DNA of 64,000 nt. Source: Leucocoprinus leucothites (Eukaryota > Basidiomycota > Agaricomycetes > Agaricales > Agaricaceae). Below the pieces are notes generated by a model that was not told the origin of the DNA, made no database searches, and worked only from the letters and a program-made list of their open reading frames with translations. The DNA lies in contig JAACJO010000009.1 of the NCBI GenBank assembly GCA_013368445.1, positions 2,046,001-2,110,000 on the forward strand, read 5' to 3'. The number at the start of each line of letters is the position of its first letter. Position 1 is the stretch's first letter. Made by a program: the position numbers and the translations under genes. Of this stretch, positions 10,982-23,456 are shown in pieces.

Positions 10982-12132
10982 ACCCCTTCAATCCTTTCCC
11001 GACTCTCCTTCCCGGCCGTTTCGTTCTACTAATGTGGAATTGACCAGCTGGACACCCACCCGTTCAAACCTATACCATACCCCTCTCCCTGTTTAAATTC
11101 TCTCACATACTTTCTTGATCAGCTCCTCGCTTTTACATCACGGAATGGAAATTTGTTGTTTTCTTTTTTTTTATTGATTGATTTATAGTATACCTCGATA
11201 CTGTCTCGCAGTGTACCTACAGAATCTTTCAGCTCTCCGATTTGTCTACTCCTGTTATTTCATCCTCCCACGTTGCACGTAGTGAGCTGGCGCTGTGTTT
11301 CTCTTCTTAGGCTAGCCTCTTTTGCTTGATGCGGAGATAGTCTGAGAACGGCTTCGTTGAACTAGTATTGCGTAGCTGTGTCTCCTGTTATTGCCTAGTG
11401 CGATAATCTAAATTGTCCTTGTTACCCCTTGGTCTTTGCCGGGTCCGCTAAGTTGGAATGAGGTTTGAGCGCCTAATAGAAGATCTATTTCAATTGGAGT
11501 TGGTGATCGAAGTCAGATCCAAGAGATGAATATTGAATGTTGAAAGTCGAGCCCTGAGAAGGAATAACGCCCATGGGGTAAGTGGCGCTATCCCCTCGTG
11601 AAGGTTAGGAAGTTCCGAATGTCGTGGGCTGCACCGCCTCTAGATTTGAGGGGACATCACAGTGACGAGTCGAGTTCGTGATATGTTTATCAGCAATCCA
11701 GATACTCTGGAAATTTTGAAGTGGTACTCCGGTTTTCTTGTCAGTCAGGTCCCATGAAGTTATAGATTGGGATAGTAGGACGAACAAGCTTCAGTTAAAT
11801 TAAGTATACAAGTAACGTATAGAAATCGAAGAGTGAGAAGGGAAACAAAGATGGTGAACGGCTAGATACTATAAACAGGCTAATGATACAATCGGGTAAA
11901 TAGTAACCTCGAGTGAATGGAGAATACACTGTTAGGTGAGATAGCGAGATCGCATAAGTAAACCGAGTTGTCAGCGAAGGACCGGGGAATAGAAAGTATC
12001 CATAAAGTACAATAACAAACAACCGACAACGACCGCTCAGTTTATTCCTGCTGAGCAGACCAAACAATCGTTAACAACATAGAAAACATACTTGGACGAC
12101 CAAAAAAAAACATGCCCGTTGCAAACCCGCAC
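10982..12132. other. Shared 3' flank of two convergent genes
   Basis: The LysM gene ends at 10981 on the plus strand and the F-box-like gene ends at 12133 on the minus strand, so both 3' UTRs should lie here. A T-rich run near 11160-11180 and an A-rich run near 12100 fit the two 3' ends. No further coding region was recognised. Confidence 0.45.
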
Positions 12133-13345
12133 CTAGGAGTACCATGAAACAACGCCATGGGACTCTATCGCCTCTGTATATCCAACCTCAACGGGTTCAT
12201 CCTCTCCTCTCCTCCAACGAAAATAGCACTGGGGCTCAAGTCTAGGTTTGTGAGCCTGGAAATACGCTGTCTCGAGCGTTCTAGATCTAAGGAACCATCC
12301 ATTAACCAGCCTACGTTGAGCTTCAACACCCGCTTTGTCACCAAAATCTCCAAAATAGACCCATTTGACCGAGGTGGCAAACCCGGCCGTCCAGATAAAT
12401 GTGCGGATATTTGAGAAATCCGCGATGAGCGCAAGTTCATCAAGAAGATCAAGCTAAAAGAATAAAGCTCATTACAACCGATCTCCTAGCAATGATATGA
12501 CAACTCACCTCCCGCGTTTCTCCAAAGAGTCTTAGGACTTGAAGTGAAGGTAAATAAGGAATGACAAGACGTAGGCTGGGGCGTTTATAATAGCCTCCAA
12601 GGGAAAGAATGCGGATGTTTGAGAGCTCCGCACTAATGCTCAGAGGTGGGCTAGAGGTATCTTCGCCAGAGTCGGGTATCCAGGTCAGTCTGGAAACAGA
12701 CCGGCCAGGAAGGATACCCTCAATAGTACGGCGATCTCCTGTAAGCGCATCCAGGTTCGGACAAAGATAAAGAGGAAGGTGTTCTCCATGGCGGAAGAGT
12801 TTCCAAGCGTAGAGTGACCTGAGGTTAGGCTGAGCAGCTAAATGCTGCAGGATAGCTTCTTGTACCACGGGCTCGTCACAAGCCCGATCGCTACCAAAAA
12901 CCTCGAGTCGAAAAGAACAGCCAGTGTAGAGGTCGAGTACTGGGTTTATGCATGTGATGGTAAGTCGTTTCAAATTAGTCAAGCGTCGCAGCGCCTGTCG
13001 AAACAGGTTCCAATATAAGCTATCAGGTGAGTCGTGATGAGAAGCCAGGCGGTGATAGAGACTGTGGACATATTTGGCCAGAGCGGGATTATGTTCCGTC
13101 AGGGTGCGAAATAAGCTCATGGCTCGTGTGGCGTCTATGAGCCAACCTGAGCACAGAGCAAAACCATCATCAGATATGTTGAGGTTTTGGTATAACGTTC
13201 TCTGGGCTTGTGGGAGAAAAGAGCTGGAGACGAGGCAGAGGTTATAAAGAGTGGAGCGATGGGGGTTGGCTTGGTCGATGATGATGTCATAAATTTCTTG
13301 TGGTATATGAGGGATAATAGGGTCCAGCTGTTCTTGAGATGACAT
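12133..13345 (-). CDS. F-box-like domain protein, two exons
   Basis: Exon 1 runs 13345-12509 and exon 2 12453-12133, joined in phase 0 across a 55-base intron (GTGAGT..TTTTAG) to give 385 residues. Residues about 14-57 hold the F-box-like motif: IPQEIYDIIIDQ, then LYNLCLVSSSFLPQAQRTLY. The body is leucine-rich (RRLTNLKRLTI, SLQVLRLFGE). The last exon has VNGWFLRSRTLETAYFQ and GEDEPVEVGYTEAIE, matching the end of the gene at 506-1737 in content and in intron position. Both are therefore members of one local family. A role as SCF adaptor is inferred from the family. Retention of the intron would end translation within it, at about 12449. Confidence 0.8.
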
Positions 13346-15374
13346 GACGAGTTCGTGTGGGGAGGAAAGGCTAAAGGTCTAGTTGAAATCCCGGGAAGCG
13401 GATTATGACCACGGAGTGGTCAGGGGCTTTCTCACGCATCACGACCCTCTCCAAGCGGTGACAGACATAAAGTTAGAATGATATCAGATCCAGGACCGCC
13501 ACTAAAATCCACTGCCGTACCTGATGCATTTTGAAATGCATAGCTATCAGCGTCAAACAAGGTACATACTCACAAAAGAGTGGGTCAAAGTGCGCCCACC
13601 AGAATTAAATCGGAGACCGGTGGGAATTGACTGGTTTTGTGGCCTAAGCCACTCAATCCTCGACTGTGACCTTTGGGTAATCCTGATGTAAGAATCGTTA
13701 TTGAATGGGCTGTTTTTGTCGGTCTCGCAAGAACTAGGTTCAGCCCGGGTTCATGCGGAGACGGTGTAACAAGTTGATCACACAGCAAAACCATTGATCA
13801 TAGTAGGAATAGACACTTAGCTGATTCAGAGGCTATAATTCGGCCTATGTCGGTTTCAGATTGGCAGGTAGACCGAAATAAAAGGAGACAGTCTATCTCG
13901 GTGGTTGTGTTTGACGGATAAAGATTTTGGAAGAGCAGGGCGTTTCTGTTGTCGTGTGCAAAGCAGGTCCGACCGCAGATTACACGCTTCGATCAAAAGC
14001 CCTTAATATCAAAGGTCCTGTAACTAATCTTTCAAATACTGGCATTGAATGTTTTGATTGACATTTGGTATTGTATCCAGGGAGATTGAGGGTTATGTTT
14101 TCTAATTTCGAGGCCCTGATCGGAAGCAACGTGCTTTCAAATCTGAGGAAGTACTGTAGTACTACTCTGAGATAAATTTGCGCCCTTCCTAAACGGTGAA
14201 GGAGTTCCGAGTGGCAGTTAGAATCCGTCAATGACTAGAATTGGCTCCCGTTGATATGAAGCCCCCAAGTTGGTTTTGAGGCCAAATGTTTGATTGTTTT
14301 TTGGCTCGGTCATGACCTGAGGGTAAGCTGTAGTAGACAGATGACGCTACCCATAGGAAAACCCTGTGCAGTACCAGTGCGAACAGTTTCACTGCGTTCT
14401 TAGAGAACGGCTCTTCCGATTACATATAGAACGTAGCCGTGATTTTACTATTCTTGGTCGGTATTAAACCGGGAACATCAAATAACGTCGAAGAAATGAA
14501 AGGGCTGTCTACAGCGGGGGTCGCAGCGCCTCCTCGGCCGTGCTTCCAATCACATTCGATCAAGAGTCGTCAACAGAATGTACATATCTGATGCCGGCAT
14601 CCTTGGCCATTAATCCCAGCGAAAACTGAATTGAAACTGACTCATTGCTCCCAAGCTCCAAACCCCACTTAGTGCTGGCAACAGATGAGCTCCAATCTAG
14701 GCTAGATATCTAGATAGCCTCAGTATACTAGTAGGTGTATGCGTAAAATGCCGTATCAAGGCGAGTGCCAAGAACCCAGAGATCCCCGGATCCATCAGAT
14801 ACCTGTTTACCACTGCCAGAAACCGCAGACGACCAGCACGATTTCTGCAGCCTCAAAGCCGAACTATACTTTTATTAACAACTCCGTTTCCACTTCCTTC
14901 TTACCCCCATCACAAATTTCGTGCATCGGGCAGCCTGATGTACGACCACACAGGTTGTCGGACTGCGCACTCGAAGACCGAATCCTTTCAAAGTTACCGG
15001 ACAAGCCGGGGTTGACTCGGAGCGGTTAATTTCCTAAGGTCATGTGCCTGTGCCGGTCGGTAAATTTGGTTGAGATCTATCCAGCGTCACTGGTTGGATC
15101 TATCACTGACACTCGTGTATCTAGTCAATCGCTTGTCGTCTGATCACTACTAATCATCAGTAATAGGCCCATACTCAGCTGAACGCTTGGCAACTCAGTA
15201 ATACCCACATGGAAGAAAGCTTTTGAAATGGCTCGCAATTTGATTCGAGTCGGTTTTCATTGAAAGGGAAGTTGTTTTGGAACTCACAAAATTGCTATCC
15301 GATTGTGATGCAACATCGGCTATATCACTGATGCCTGAGGCTTTGAAGACCCGAGAAGCCTGGGCGTCGCAGGT
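13346..15374. other. Gene-poor stretch, nothing recognised
   Basis: About 2 kb with only short frames on both strands. None has a recognisable domain, a consistent splice pattern or similarity to other parts of the window. No terminal repeats or simple-sequence arrays were seen. Confidence 0.4.
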
Positions 15375-15533
15375 ATGGTCGAAAACCCCATGGCACAAGA
15401 AGCTATCAATTTTTACCGCGAGTGTAGTCTGTTCCGTCCGGCTCCAATACTACGTGTTGCTGCTATATCGGGTCAAAAAGCGGGGAAGTCTTCCCTGACA
15501 GATGATGTAGAGTCACTTCTCGCGCACAAGTAA
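15375..15533 (+). CDS. Unrecognised coding-like exon, probably part of a decayed gene
   Basis: A frame of 52 codons from ATG at 15375 to TAA at 15531 reads MVENPMAQEAINFYRECSLF and then RPAPILRVAAISGQKAGKSS, ending LTDDVESLLAHK. The composition looks like real protein. The element GQKAGKSS resembles a P-loop but lacks the usual first glycine spacing. Downstream, in another frame, 15544-15630 reads FIPGFTLITLNHAWRHMFTL and GIINSR, and 15650-15755 reads YEIGAY and ADIIVFASALDENKGRP, all of which look like parts of the same protein separated by frame changes or introns. I could not assemble one consistent model and do not recognise the family. A degenerate gene is the likeliest reading. Confidence 0.35.
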   Translation: MVENPMAQEAINFYRECSLFRPAPILRVAAISGQKAGKSSLTDDVESLLAHK

Positions 15534-16649
15534 CATATTCACGCTTCATTCCGGGCTTCACGCTTATCACGCTCAACCATGCTTGGCGGCATATGTTCAC
15601 ACTCGGCATCATCAACTCTAGGTGCGCGTAAGTAACAGCAACACAGTGGTCCTCCTTCAAATACGAGATAGGAGCATACCATAATACTGTGGCTGCAGAC
15701 ATTATTGTCTTCGCCTCTGCTCTCGATGAGAATAAAGGACGGCCAGTGATCTGGTAGATCCAGGAGGTTATGGTTGGGTGCACTATGCAGGAACCGCCAT
15801 GGCTGTTGAGCCCCACTCAGTCAGTCCAGCGGTCCTGTTTCAACTAATGTTGGGAATAAAGGTGGTGCCACCCCAAAGTTAATTTACTGTCATGACTAGG
15901 CGTAACAAGTGGTATTGTGTACTGAGGCCCCGAATTGAGCGGCCAAACCCAGGCGACAGAAGAGGACATGACATGAAGGACGGCAAAATGGTGGGGCTGG
16001 GATAAGGGGACTCGGGGAGTGGCGTTAAAAATAACCAATTTGAGAGTTATGCATGCCAAAGGCTGGCTGATCCCTGCGGGAGATCGCATAATCGCCGTCG
16101 GTCGTTCAACTTTTGAGTCAGTGCTCAGCACCCTTCGTGGGTGGCCTTAGGGGTTGCTGAGCCCCCGTGGAGGTAAGACAGGCCACAATGCGTCGTGATC
16201 AGGTGCGCAATGATATTGGTCGTCAGCTTGGTGAAGTGCGAAAATTTTGACAGTGACATAAGTAGGCCGTCTTCAATGGTCTCCAGAAAAGCTGAAAACG
16301 GACTTGCCAAGAATGCGCGAACCGCAAAGGCACAGCGTCCCATTTTCCCAAAAAGTAATTATTAATGTATTAAGGGCGAATCGAACCCTCGGCGGGTCGA
16401 GAAAGCCGGAGCCATCTATGGCAACGACTCTACCCCGTTAACGTTTAGGCGCCCAAGTAACTCCGCCTATGTAGAAGTTGTAGTAACATAGGGCTGAAGA
16501 AATGTTCATCGTAATCGCTCGGGGATACATCGCTAGTCCTAACCGAAAAAGTAAAACTCCTGAAATTCTCCTAGTGCATCAGCATCATAAAGGTAGGGGC
16601 CCGCAACTGTCCTTGTAACTATCGACATGTTCCATAAACACCTTCAGCG
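15534..16649. other. Mostly non-coding, with remnants of the preceding gene
   Basis: The first 220 bases may hold further decayed exons of the gene at 15375. The rest has no recognised gene. Near 16372-16454 the minus strand has a stretch resembling tRNA promoter boxes, which was examined and rejected as a tRNA. The tandem array of region 2 begins at about 16650. Confidence 0.4.
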
Positions 16650-17370
16650 CTTTTGGAGCTTCAATATGTAGTGGCTTTTGTAAACATTATTTCGCTTGGT
16701 CGGCATACGTCCGTGCACACTGTTTTGTTCACGAGATTGTGGGTGATTGCCATACGAGGTTGTGGGCCTGTAAGCAGAGTCAAATGACGAAAGAACAAGG
16801 AGGATCGGAAAAGGAAAGAAGGGGTGGGTGTGACAAGAGGCCCTCAGGGATATCAAGCAGGTGTAGTTGGGAGACAAAGCTGGAGGTCTACATTGTCGAG
16901 TTTACCGAGTGCAGATGAGGCGGAATCATCACCGACGACTCTATGAAGGAGACACTCTTCAATCAGAACTACACCAAAGCCGAAGTAAGGACTCAGAGGG
17001 ATTGTAATATCAATATACCTATTTCTAGGTTTCGCCTTCGGTGTATCTGCCAAATGCAACACCAGATCATGCACCCTTCGCCATGAGGGATGCAGTCTTG
17101 GGATGCATTTGCTGTGAGCTGATATTCCACACGCCTTGATAATTTCGACTTCGCCGCATGCTGCTAAGTGTTCCTCATTTGCCTCTTGCCGAACGATGCC
17201 CTTGAGTCTCCCCTCCACGGGGCCGCCTGGAAGTAACATCAACAATAAGTTGTATTGCTTCACTTCATGATTACGCGCCAGCGCAGAGGCATCCTAAAGC
17301 GAAATTTCCGGCTAACACAGAGTGCACGTTTGTGGATTGGAAAGGAGCGGAAGAGCACCTCGTCGTTGAA
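16650..17370 (-). pseudogene. COQ1-like polyprenyl diphosphate synthase remnant, module M1
   Basis: On the minus strand, broken pieces match the C-terminal half of trans-polyprenyl diphosphate synthase, the mitochondrial enzyme that makes the ubiquinone side chain. Near 16680-16790 an out-of-frame stretch corresponds to the ARNLVHQ..SAISQTKQ helix region of better-kept copies; 16853-16930 encodes DDSASSALGKLDNVDLQLC, the block after the second Asp-rich motif; 17080-17180 corresponds to the middle region. The 5' half of the gene, including the first Asp-rich motif, is absent and the sequence passes directly into the upstream region of the NACHT-like gene. Several frame changes make it non-functional. 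Confidence 0.6.
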
Positions 17371-17698
17371 TAGACAAACAGGTCGTGAAATGGATCTGCG
17401 TAGATGGGTCGAACAAACCTGAGGCCTGAAAGCTAATACAGGATGTCAACATGTCACTCCCTGCCTGTCACACCTCGTAGCAACCCTTCCTGGAAGCGTG
17501 TGATTATTGCTATAACATGCTGTATTCAACGCCGTCCCCAATCTAGGACTGTCTCTCGTTCCACATCGTACACGTTTGCTTAATCAAAGCTCCAAAGCAG
17601 TTTCTTTGATAACGTGAGTTCAACTCGGGATGCGACGAAAACCTTTGCGAGTTTCCTAACACTGTCAGGCTCCAGGACCATCCCGCCTCTTACTGAGA

Positions 17699-19990
17699 AT
17701 GGTTTTGCAACCCGAGATAGAAGCAGCTCTACGGGCGGACTTGCCAACAAGGGAATGTAAGAATTCTTCCTTGTCAGATAGGTTATAGATCTTATGATGT
17801 TACGCCTAGTGATTTCTATTCTTCGCAAGCATCAGTTACTTCCGATTGGAGAATATTATTACGAATTGTCCGGGACTGATGAATTCGGAAAACGATTTGC
17901 TATACTTAAATCACGTCACCATCTCAAATCATCCTACTGGGAGTGTTGGGGTCCATGTACGCTGCTTGTGTTATATCAATATGCTCTTGTTTCTGATGCT
18001 CTCCGAGTAGTGGTGGGAATCCTGTCACATTCATCCAAATATGTGGACCCGATCATCGTACGCGAGGACGAATCTGAGGTTTCCTATCAAAACATGGACC
18101 TACGCAAGGCCGCTTGGAAACGGTTGCTGAAGTGGCTTTGCGATCCTCTCCGCGGCGGAAATCTCCTCCTGATACGTGACGTATTTCTTTGGGGCAGTCA
18201 GTCAGCATTTTCCAAGGTCGCGACACAGACTTGTCTGACTATGAACCGGCTTGGTGCAATTATTCCAATTTCCCCGCTCTTGATCCAGTACCAACCTCGC
18301 GAGCTGGTCCAGGCCCTATGTGATCAGCTCTGTAAGAAATTTCCGCCTTATCGGAGAGTTCTTGCGGAGACGCTCATGGACACTCCGACCATCTTTAACA
18401 AACTCGACTTTTTCTACCTGTTACGCATGCTCATCATTTTGCCATGGAACAAGCTGAAAATCTCTCACCCCCAATACGTTGTCACTCCCATTGTCATATT
18501 TCTGGATTGGTATTTTGATCCAAATTTGGATACTAGGGAGCGTGGCATCAACTCGTACCTTCGAGATCTTCTTTGGCTAATCACTGAGGATCGACTGGTA
18601 AACAGTCCTTGTCTTCTTTGGATTATGACTGGCTACTGGGATCCTCTGACAATCTCGGCAATGTTTTGGCAAGATCCACTGCGATTCCAACATATCCGAG
18701 AATTGATAGGCAACGATGAGGCTACTCGATACACAGAGGCCATTCTTAGCATAAGATTCCAGGGCATCCACAACCGTCACCCAGACTTATTCGACTCAGA
18801 TGAACAGTGGCCATTAGAAGACGAATTGAAACATATTGCGAGGGTGATATCCAGCGTTGACATTTTCATCGAACTTCTAACTCGATTTGTTGACCTTGGT
18901 GGTCCTGATGGCCCCCGCAAGAGGCTAAACAAGTGTCTCGCATATATCAGCAATTCCCCTTGTTCCACTCTTGAATCCCCATTCAAACCGCTCATTCACT
19001 TTTACAATCAATTCATGTCCGATATACCCTCCCAATTTTTCCCCCATGCCATCCATGTATTGGAATGCCTATACCAAAGGGCTCTAGCCATACCAAGTCC
19101 CTCTCGCATTGCACACTTACTGTGCATAAATCAAAGCCTTATCCACCCAATCTTCTCTTATCTTGAATGGACACTTGACAAGAAATATGAGGAAGATAAG
19201 TACACTTCCCAGGAGCCCAAATATAGCTTGCCCGGAGACGCACGGGTTATTTTTTATCTGTCACAATATTTAGGGCAGCCTGTTATCACAGAGTCTTGCA
19301 TCATCATGATCGAGTCCTACTTCTACTTCTTCCAAAACACACCACTCCTATCAACAAAGCCAAGGTTCTACACACCCGGCTCAGTCTCAGGTGTTGATCC
19401 TCGCACTGCTGTGATGCATACTATAGGATCTTTCCATGATGACTGGCATCATTTTGTTAGCTTGTGTAGATGGGCACCTCGAATGGAGGGGGATGCTATA
19501 CTAGCACTCCTTAGGAGTTTTGATTTCTGTTGTTTGGCACATATCGTGTCACTTGCTGCTTCCCTTAGCCACTTTACCTGGTTTTTGATGTGTGTTCTTG
19601 TGCGTCTATTCATGCATATTCATCTGGGTCAGGGGACTGATCCACTGTCATGTAGACTACAGACCAGCAGCAAGACCTTATCCGAACAAAAGCTACTACT
19701 ATAATGGATACCCTGTTCATTGACAAAGTTAAGGGTATTGCAGAACCACTGGTGAGATACCTAGGTGTTTTATCAAAAACACTGATGTAACATGGGGCTT
19801 TCAGGACCTTTCTGAGCTGGTACCAAGCAAACATTTTCCATATGAATCCTTCCAGTTTCCCAAGTTTGTACTTCTTGGAAAAGGTCTACATACAGTCCTA
19901 GTTATTCTACTGTGTATTCCTGCCCAAGACAAGGGAATTTGGACTGAAGATGTGTCAGTCTACACACTCAGAATGCTTGAGGATTTCTAA
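17699..19990 (+). CDS. NACHT-like protein without a P-loop, intact copy, module M1
   Basis: Exons 17699-17756, 17810-19599, 19656-19751 and 19805-19990 join in frame (introns 53, 56 and 53 bases) into 709 residues. The same splice sites recur in the decayed copies M3 and M5, which supports the model. Order of blocks follows NACHT proteins: GNLLLIRDVFLWGSQSAFSK at the Walker A position, LCDQLCKKFPPYRRVLAETL for the helix after the P-loop, TPIVIFLDW at the Walker B position (Asp 252), LLWIMTGYWDP at the sensor, LLTRFVDLGG for the conserved TRFIG region. The Walker A lysine is missing, so ATP binding is unlikely. The function is unknown. The family assignment is my inference from aligned landmarks with the true NACHT gene at 5982-8731. 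It could instead be an unrelated family with a similar helical body. Confidence 0.7.
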
Positions 19991-21294
19991 TATTGTCATC
20001 CTGTATCTCTGTTGCATCCCATGACATGAATATATTTTAAGCTTTCAACATACAAAAGGTTGGTGTGGCAAGTGAAAGTTGACTGGTAGACAATACTTGC
20101 AAAAGACTGAATGGATGCCCTTCCATAGGCTTTAGAAACCTAGATTATTCTCTTAATCTTGTTGACTTTGAGACTCCAACATTTTATATCAAGTTTTCTA
20201 AACTGTAACCATTTATTTCACTACTTTAGCTATGAATATTCTGCTGCGATAACTGAGATGATCAAGATAAGCAACAACTTCTACTCCTTGAGCCCAAGCA
20301 GCTGGAAGGGTGAGACGACAAGCAGACATGCTCCTGTTGGTAGGCTGATTGGGTATGAAATTTGTGCTATGCAATTCCAAGGGAGCTATTGGTATCCAGC
20401 AAAAGGAGTGAAAAGAGCAAAATAAAAGAAGTAAGTAAGGAATGACAAGGATGAGTGAGGAGGAGCTGGTCTTTACACTTTATATGCCTCCAGAAAATGA
20501 CATTGTTAGGTGGCAGCTTCAGTGTCCTTATTGTTCTTGCTATCCATTGACATACTTGCAGTGCTCTCCATTCCTATTGCCACATTTCTCAGCCCTTTGC
20601 ATCATCAAGTGAAGTAGGATGAGATGTTTTCAAGTACTGCTCCAGCAGGATTGCAAACAGACTCTATTTGCTCATTGACACCCCAGTAGATTTCAACCCA
20701 TCGTAATGCTACAATGGGGACTCCCAAATATCATCTGAACATTTTGAGTCTTGTCCAAATCCCTATTGTGCTGGTTAGGAGGCAGGACAGCGGGTGCAAG
20801 GGTGGGAAGGGAATCTTTCTTGATTGTTATCTAGGCAGACTTACTAAATTGGACAAGTAAATCTTGTATGTGATTGCTCAGGGTAGAATATTCCAGCTTA
20901 GAGCAAATGTTTTCATCTAGAAGGGGGGTTGAGAGGCCTCTCTCAGATTAAAGTTTACAGCAGGAGTGGTTTAAAGATCTGATGATTTGAAAAGCCGATA
21001 TGGTCACTGGCACCTTTGGCTTGTCCATTTTCGTGAGTTTAGAACAATTTAGAACTTTGGTTTATTGTTCTAAATGCTACAGAATGACTTCCAATTGTCA
21101 TCTCTCAAAATTTTCTAGTTTTGAATGAATTTCTATAATTATGAGCTCATACAATAACTGTCGCTCAAGAAAAAGGAGTCTTAACCCAAAATGACCCAGG
21201 GGTGCATTAAGGGAGGGAGGGAGGGTCCAGGGAGAAGGAGTCGAGGCCTGGTTATGGCTCATTGGCTCTAGTCACTTGGATAGCTCCCTAGTGG
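19991..21294. other. Module M1 3' flank with a 980-base insertion
   Basis: Bases 19991-20112 and 21093-21294 match the 3' flank of the other modules (for example 30116-30188 and 30649-30860). Between them, about 20113-21092, lies sequence absent from the other modules; it is flanked by a possible AAT target duplication. The insert has one 88-codon frame (20159-20425) with no recognised domain. It has no obvious terminal repeats. Confidence 0.6.
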
Positions 21295-21754
21295 TGTGGA
21301 GATGGGCTTCCATCTGCACTTGGATTTCACATCCAGGCACCCATCACCTACTATTTTTTGGACATCAGTTTTGTTATTGTAACACCCATTGATTCTTTTT
21401 TTAGAATAAACTTATTTACTTTGGTTTCAAACTTTAGGCACTAGTTTGCCACAGGGACTCTAGTAGTATGTGTTGGCATGTGGTAGTCAGTAGTCTTTGA
21501 GCTAGTGAATGAACCACAACCACCTTTGCCTCAGTCTCTGTCCGAAAATCAGGAAATAATCAAAATTTATTCAACCTCTATCCATCTCAGTCATCTCTTT
21601 ATATCTCACTTAATTCTATTCCTTTCCTCTCCAAATTCTGTGCAGTCCCTCATTGACGTCTTGTGGTTTTGACACCCAGCGACTGTTGGACTCAGTCATG
21701 CTCGCACTAATATTTTATATTATTTACGGGGGTACAACTGCCTGTCTCCCTTCA
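21295..21754. mobile_element. Solo LTR, 460 bases, copy 1
   Basis: The segment begins TGTGGAGATGGGCTT and ends CTCCCTTCA, has the 5'-TG..CA-3' ends of an LTR, and is flanked by GTGG on both sides. It interrupts a spacer that is continuous in modules M5/M6 (about 42531). A second copy of exactly the same length sits at 30189-30648. A TATA-like element (TTTATATC) and an AATAAAC lie inside. No internal retroelement sequence adjoins it, so it is a solo LTR left by recombination. Confidence 0.8.
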
Positions 21755-21975
21755 GTGGTATAACTTGAGCTTGGTACATGGGCCTGAGTGTCCTGAATGC
21801 ATGCCGCGAGCCCACTTGGAAGCTCACCGAAACCACGAGATACTCCCAATGCATCACACCTCATTAAACCATTTAAGTGGAGGATTCCAATGAAGACTGC
21901 TACCTGATGTGAATAAAGCTAAAGACGATGGCACAGTCAAATGTCCATAGTCTCTTACAAATGTAATGTAACGTT

Positions 21976-23456
21976 TTATTTCTTCCTCCCAACGACACAT
22001 TCCATGAAAACCTCCAATGCGTCACGAGTTTCACTGGGTGGAAGCTCTTGTAACACGTTCTTCGCTTCGTCAACATACGCTTGTGCGAGTTGTTTTGTTT
22101 GTGAGATTGCGGATGGTTGATGTACGAGGTTGCGAGCCTGGAGGGGAGTGCGGGTTAGATGGTGAAGAGACAAGATAGAATTGAGAGCAGCGAAAGGAGG
22201 CAGCAGATGAATAGGAAGATAAGAAAAAGTGAAGATGAATGGACGCTGACCTTTTCGACGTCCCCCGAAGATTCGAGTTTGTGACCTATCAGTTCACCCA
22301 TCTTGGAGACCTCTTCCCATGCCTACAAGGCCAGTGCAGTTGCCAAACCAAGCTGATGATCTGTATTTCCGGGTTTGCCAAGAGTCGCTGAGGCGGATTC
22401 ATAGTCTAGTACATCATCCACGAGCCACAAAGGGGTTTGTGCATGAGTGAGAACCGTGAGCTGTGTCAGAGGGAAAGTGATGACTCACTTGGAACGCAAT
22501 ACCAAGATTCCTACCATACGCGTAGGCAACTTCTTTCCAGATCTCGCTTTTGGTACATCCACCAAGAACAACAACAAAGTGCGCAGCCTTAGCCATGAGG
22601 GATGCCATCTTGAGATACATTTTCTGTAGGTAGATATTCCATGCATCTTGGTGCTTCTGACTTCGTTCCGTGCCATCGAGCTTGGTCTTGACGTCATCCG
22701 CCTCTGGCTGGATAACATCCTTCATCTGTAATATTTCCCCTTCCATGATGTTAGAACCAGTGCCAGCAATAAGTTGCATCACTTCAAGATCTCCTAGATG
22801 CGCCAGCGCAGCAGAAACACGTCCTAGTGTGAAATTTCCGCCCAACACGGAGTGTTTGTTGGTGAACTGGAAAGGAGCGGAAGGATCACCACATCATAGT
22901 GCTGAACCATCTATCACATCGTCGTGTAATAGCGACGCTGTGTGTAGCACTTCTACAATTTGTGCAAGGCGGATTTGGGTGGAAAGAATAATTGTGAGCG
23001 GTAGGGGTTGTCAGCTGTAATATTGGCGGTGGTCTCACATTGTGAGGATACAGTTTTCGGTGTATGCATGGGCGGTCAGAGGTCACGACAAAAGAGTTAT
23101 CAAATGGTTTTGTGTGAGTAGGGAATCGTGGGTTGAGGAAGTCCGGTGGTGAGAGCGGAGTCTCGAGCTCGTTGGCGATCCCTAGCAGCAGGGTGTGTTG
23201 ATTCCCAGAGTTTAGTGTTCCAGTTCTTGCCGAGACCATTTGTAGCTTGCGAAAGAAGAATGAGGAAAGGCCATATCTGTTTGGAAGGGTGGTGGAAATA
23301 GTATTGCGAGAGTTCTGTGAGAGCAGGATGACCCGAGGCTAGAAGATCGAGAAGGTCCGTGTGCAGAAACTTGAGATGAGGAGAAAGAATCGCAAAAGGA
23401 TCTGGCCGGTGTCGTTTTTCAGCAAGAGAGCAGAGAGCCAAGGCACAGCGGAACAT
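21976..23456 (-). pseudogene. COQ1: COQ1-like polyprenyl diphosphate synthase, near full-length pseudogene, module M2
   Basis: Read on the minus strand, the pieces appear in the order of trans-polyprenyl diphosphate synthases: SGHPALTELSQYYFHHPSKQ (about 23290-23360), the first Asp-rich motif LLHDDVIDGSAL (about 22900-22935), LGGNFTLGRVSAALAHLGDL, EGEILQMKD, then the second Asp-rich motif LVDDVLDYESASATLG (about 22370-22425), and a C-terminal exon ending ECVVGRKK at 21976. The enzyme makes the ubiquinone side chain in mitochondria. A TGA at 22894-22896 directly after DGSAL interrupts it where module M6 has CGA (Arg), and the exon after the N-terminus is frame-shifted. It lies head to head with the chitin synthase copy at 23779. 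Confidence 0.8.

Noticed and set aside
16372..16454. tRNA-like stretch on the minus strand (GGGTTCGATTCG with an upstream A-box-like element)
   Set aside because: The T-arm and acceptor stems do not pair when folded by hand, and no acceptable anticodon loop appears. A decayed tRNA or chance match is more likely.
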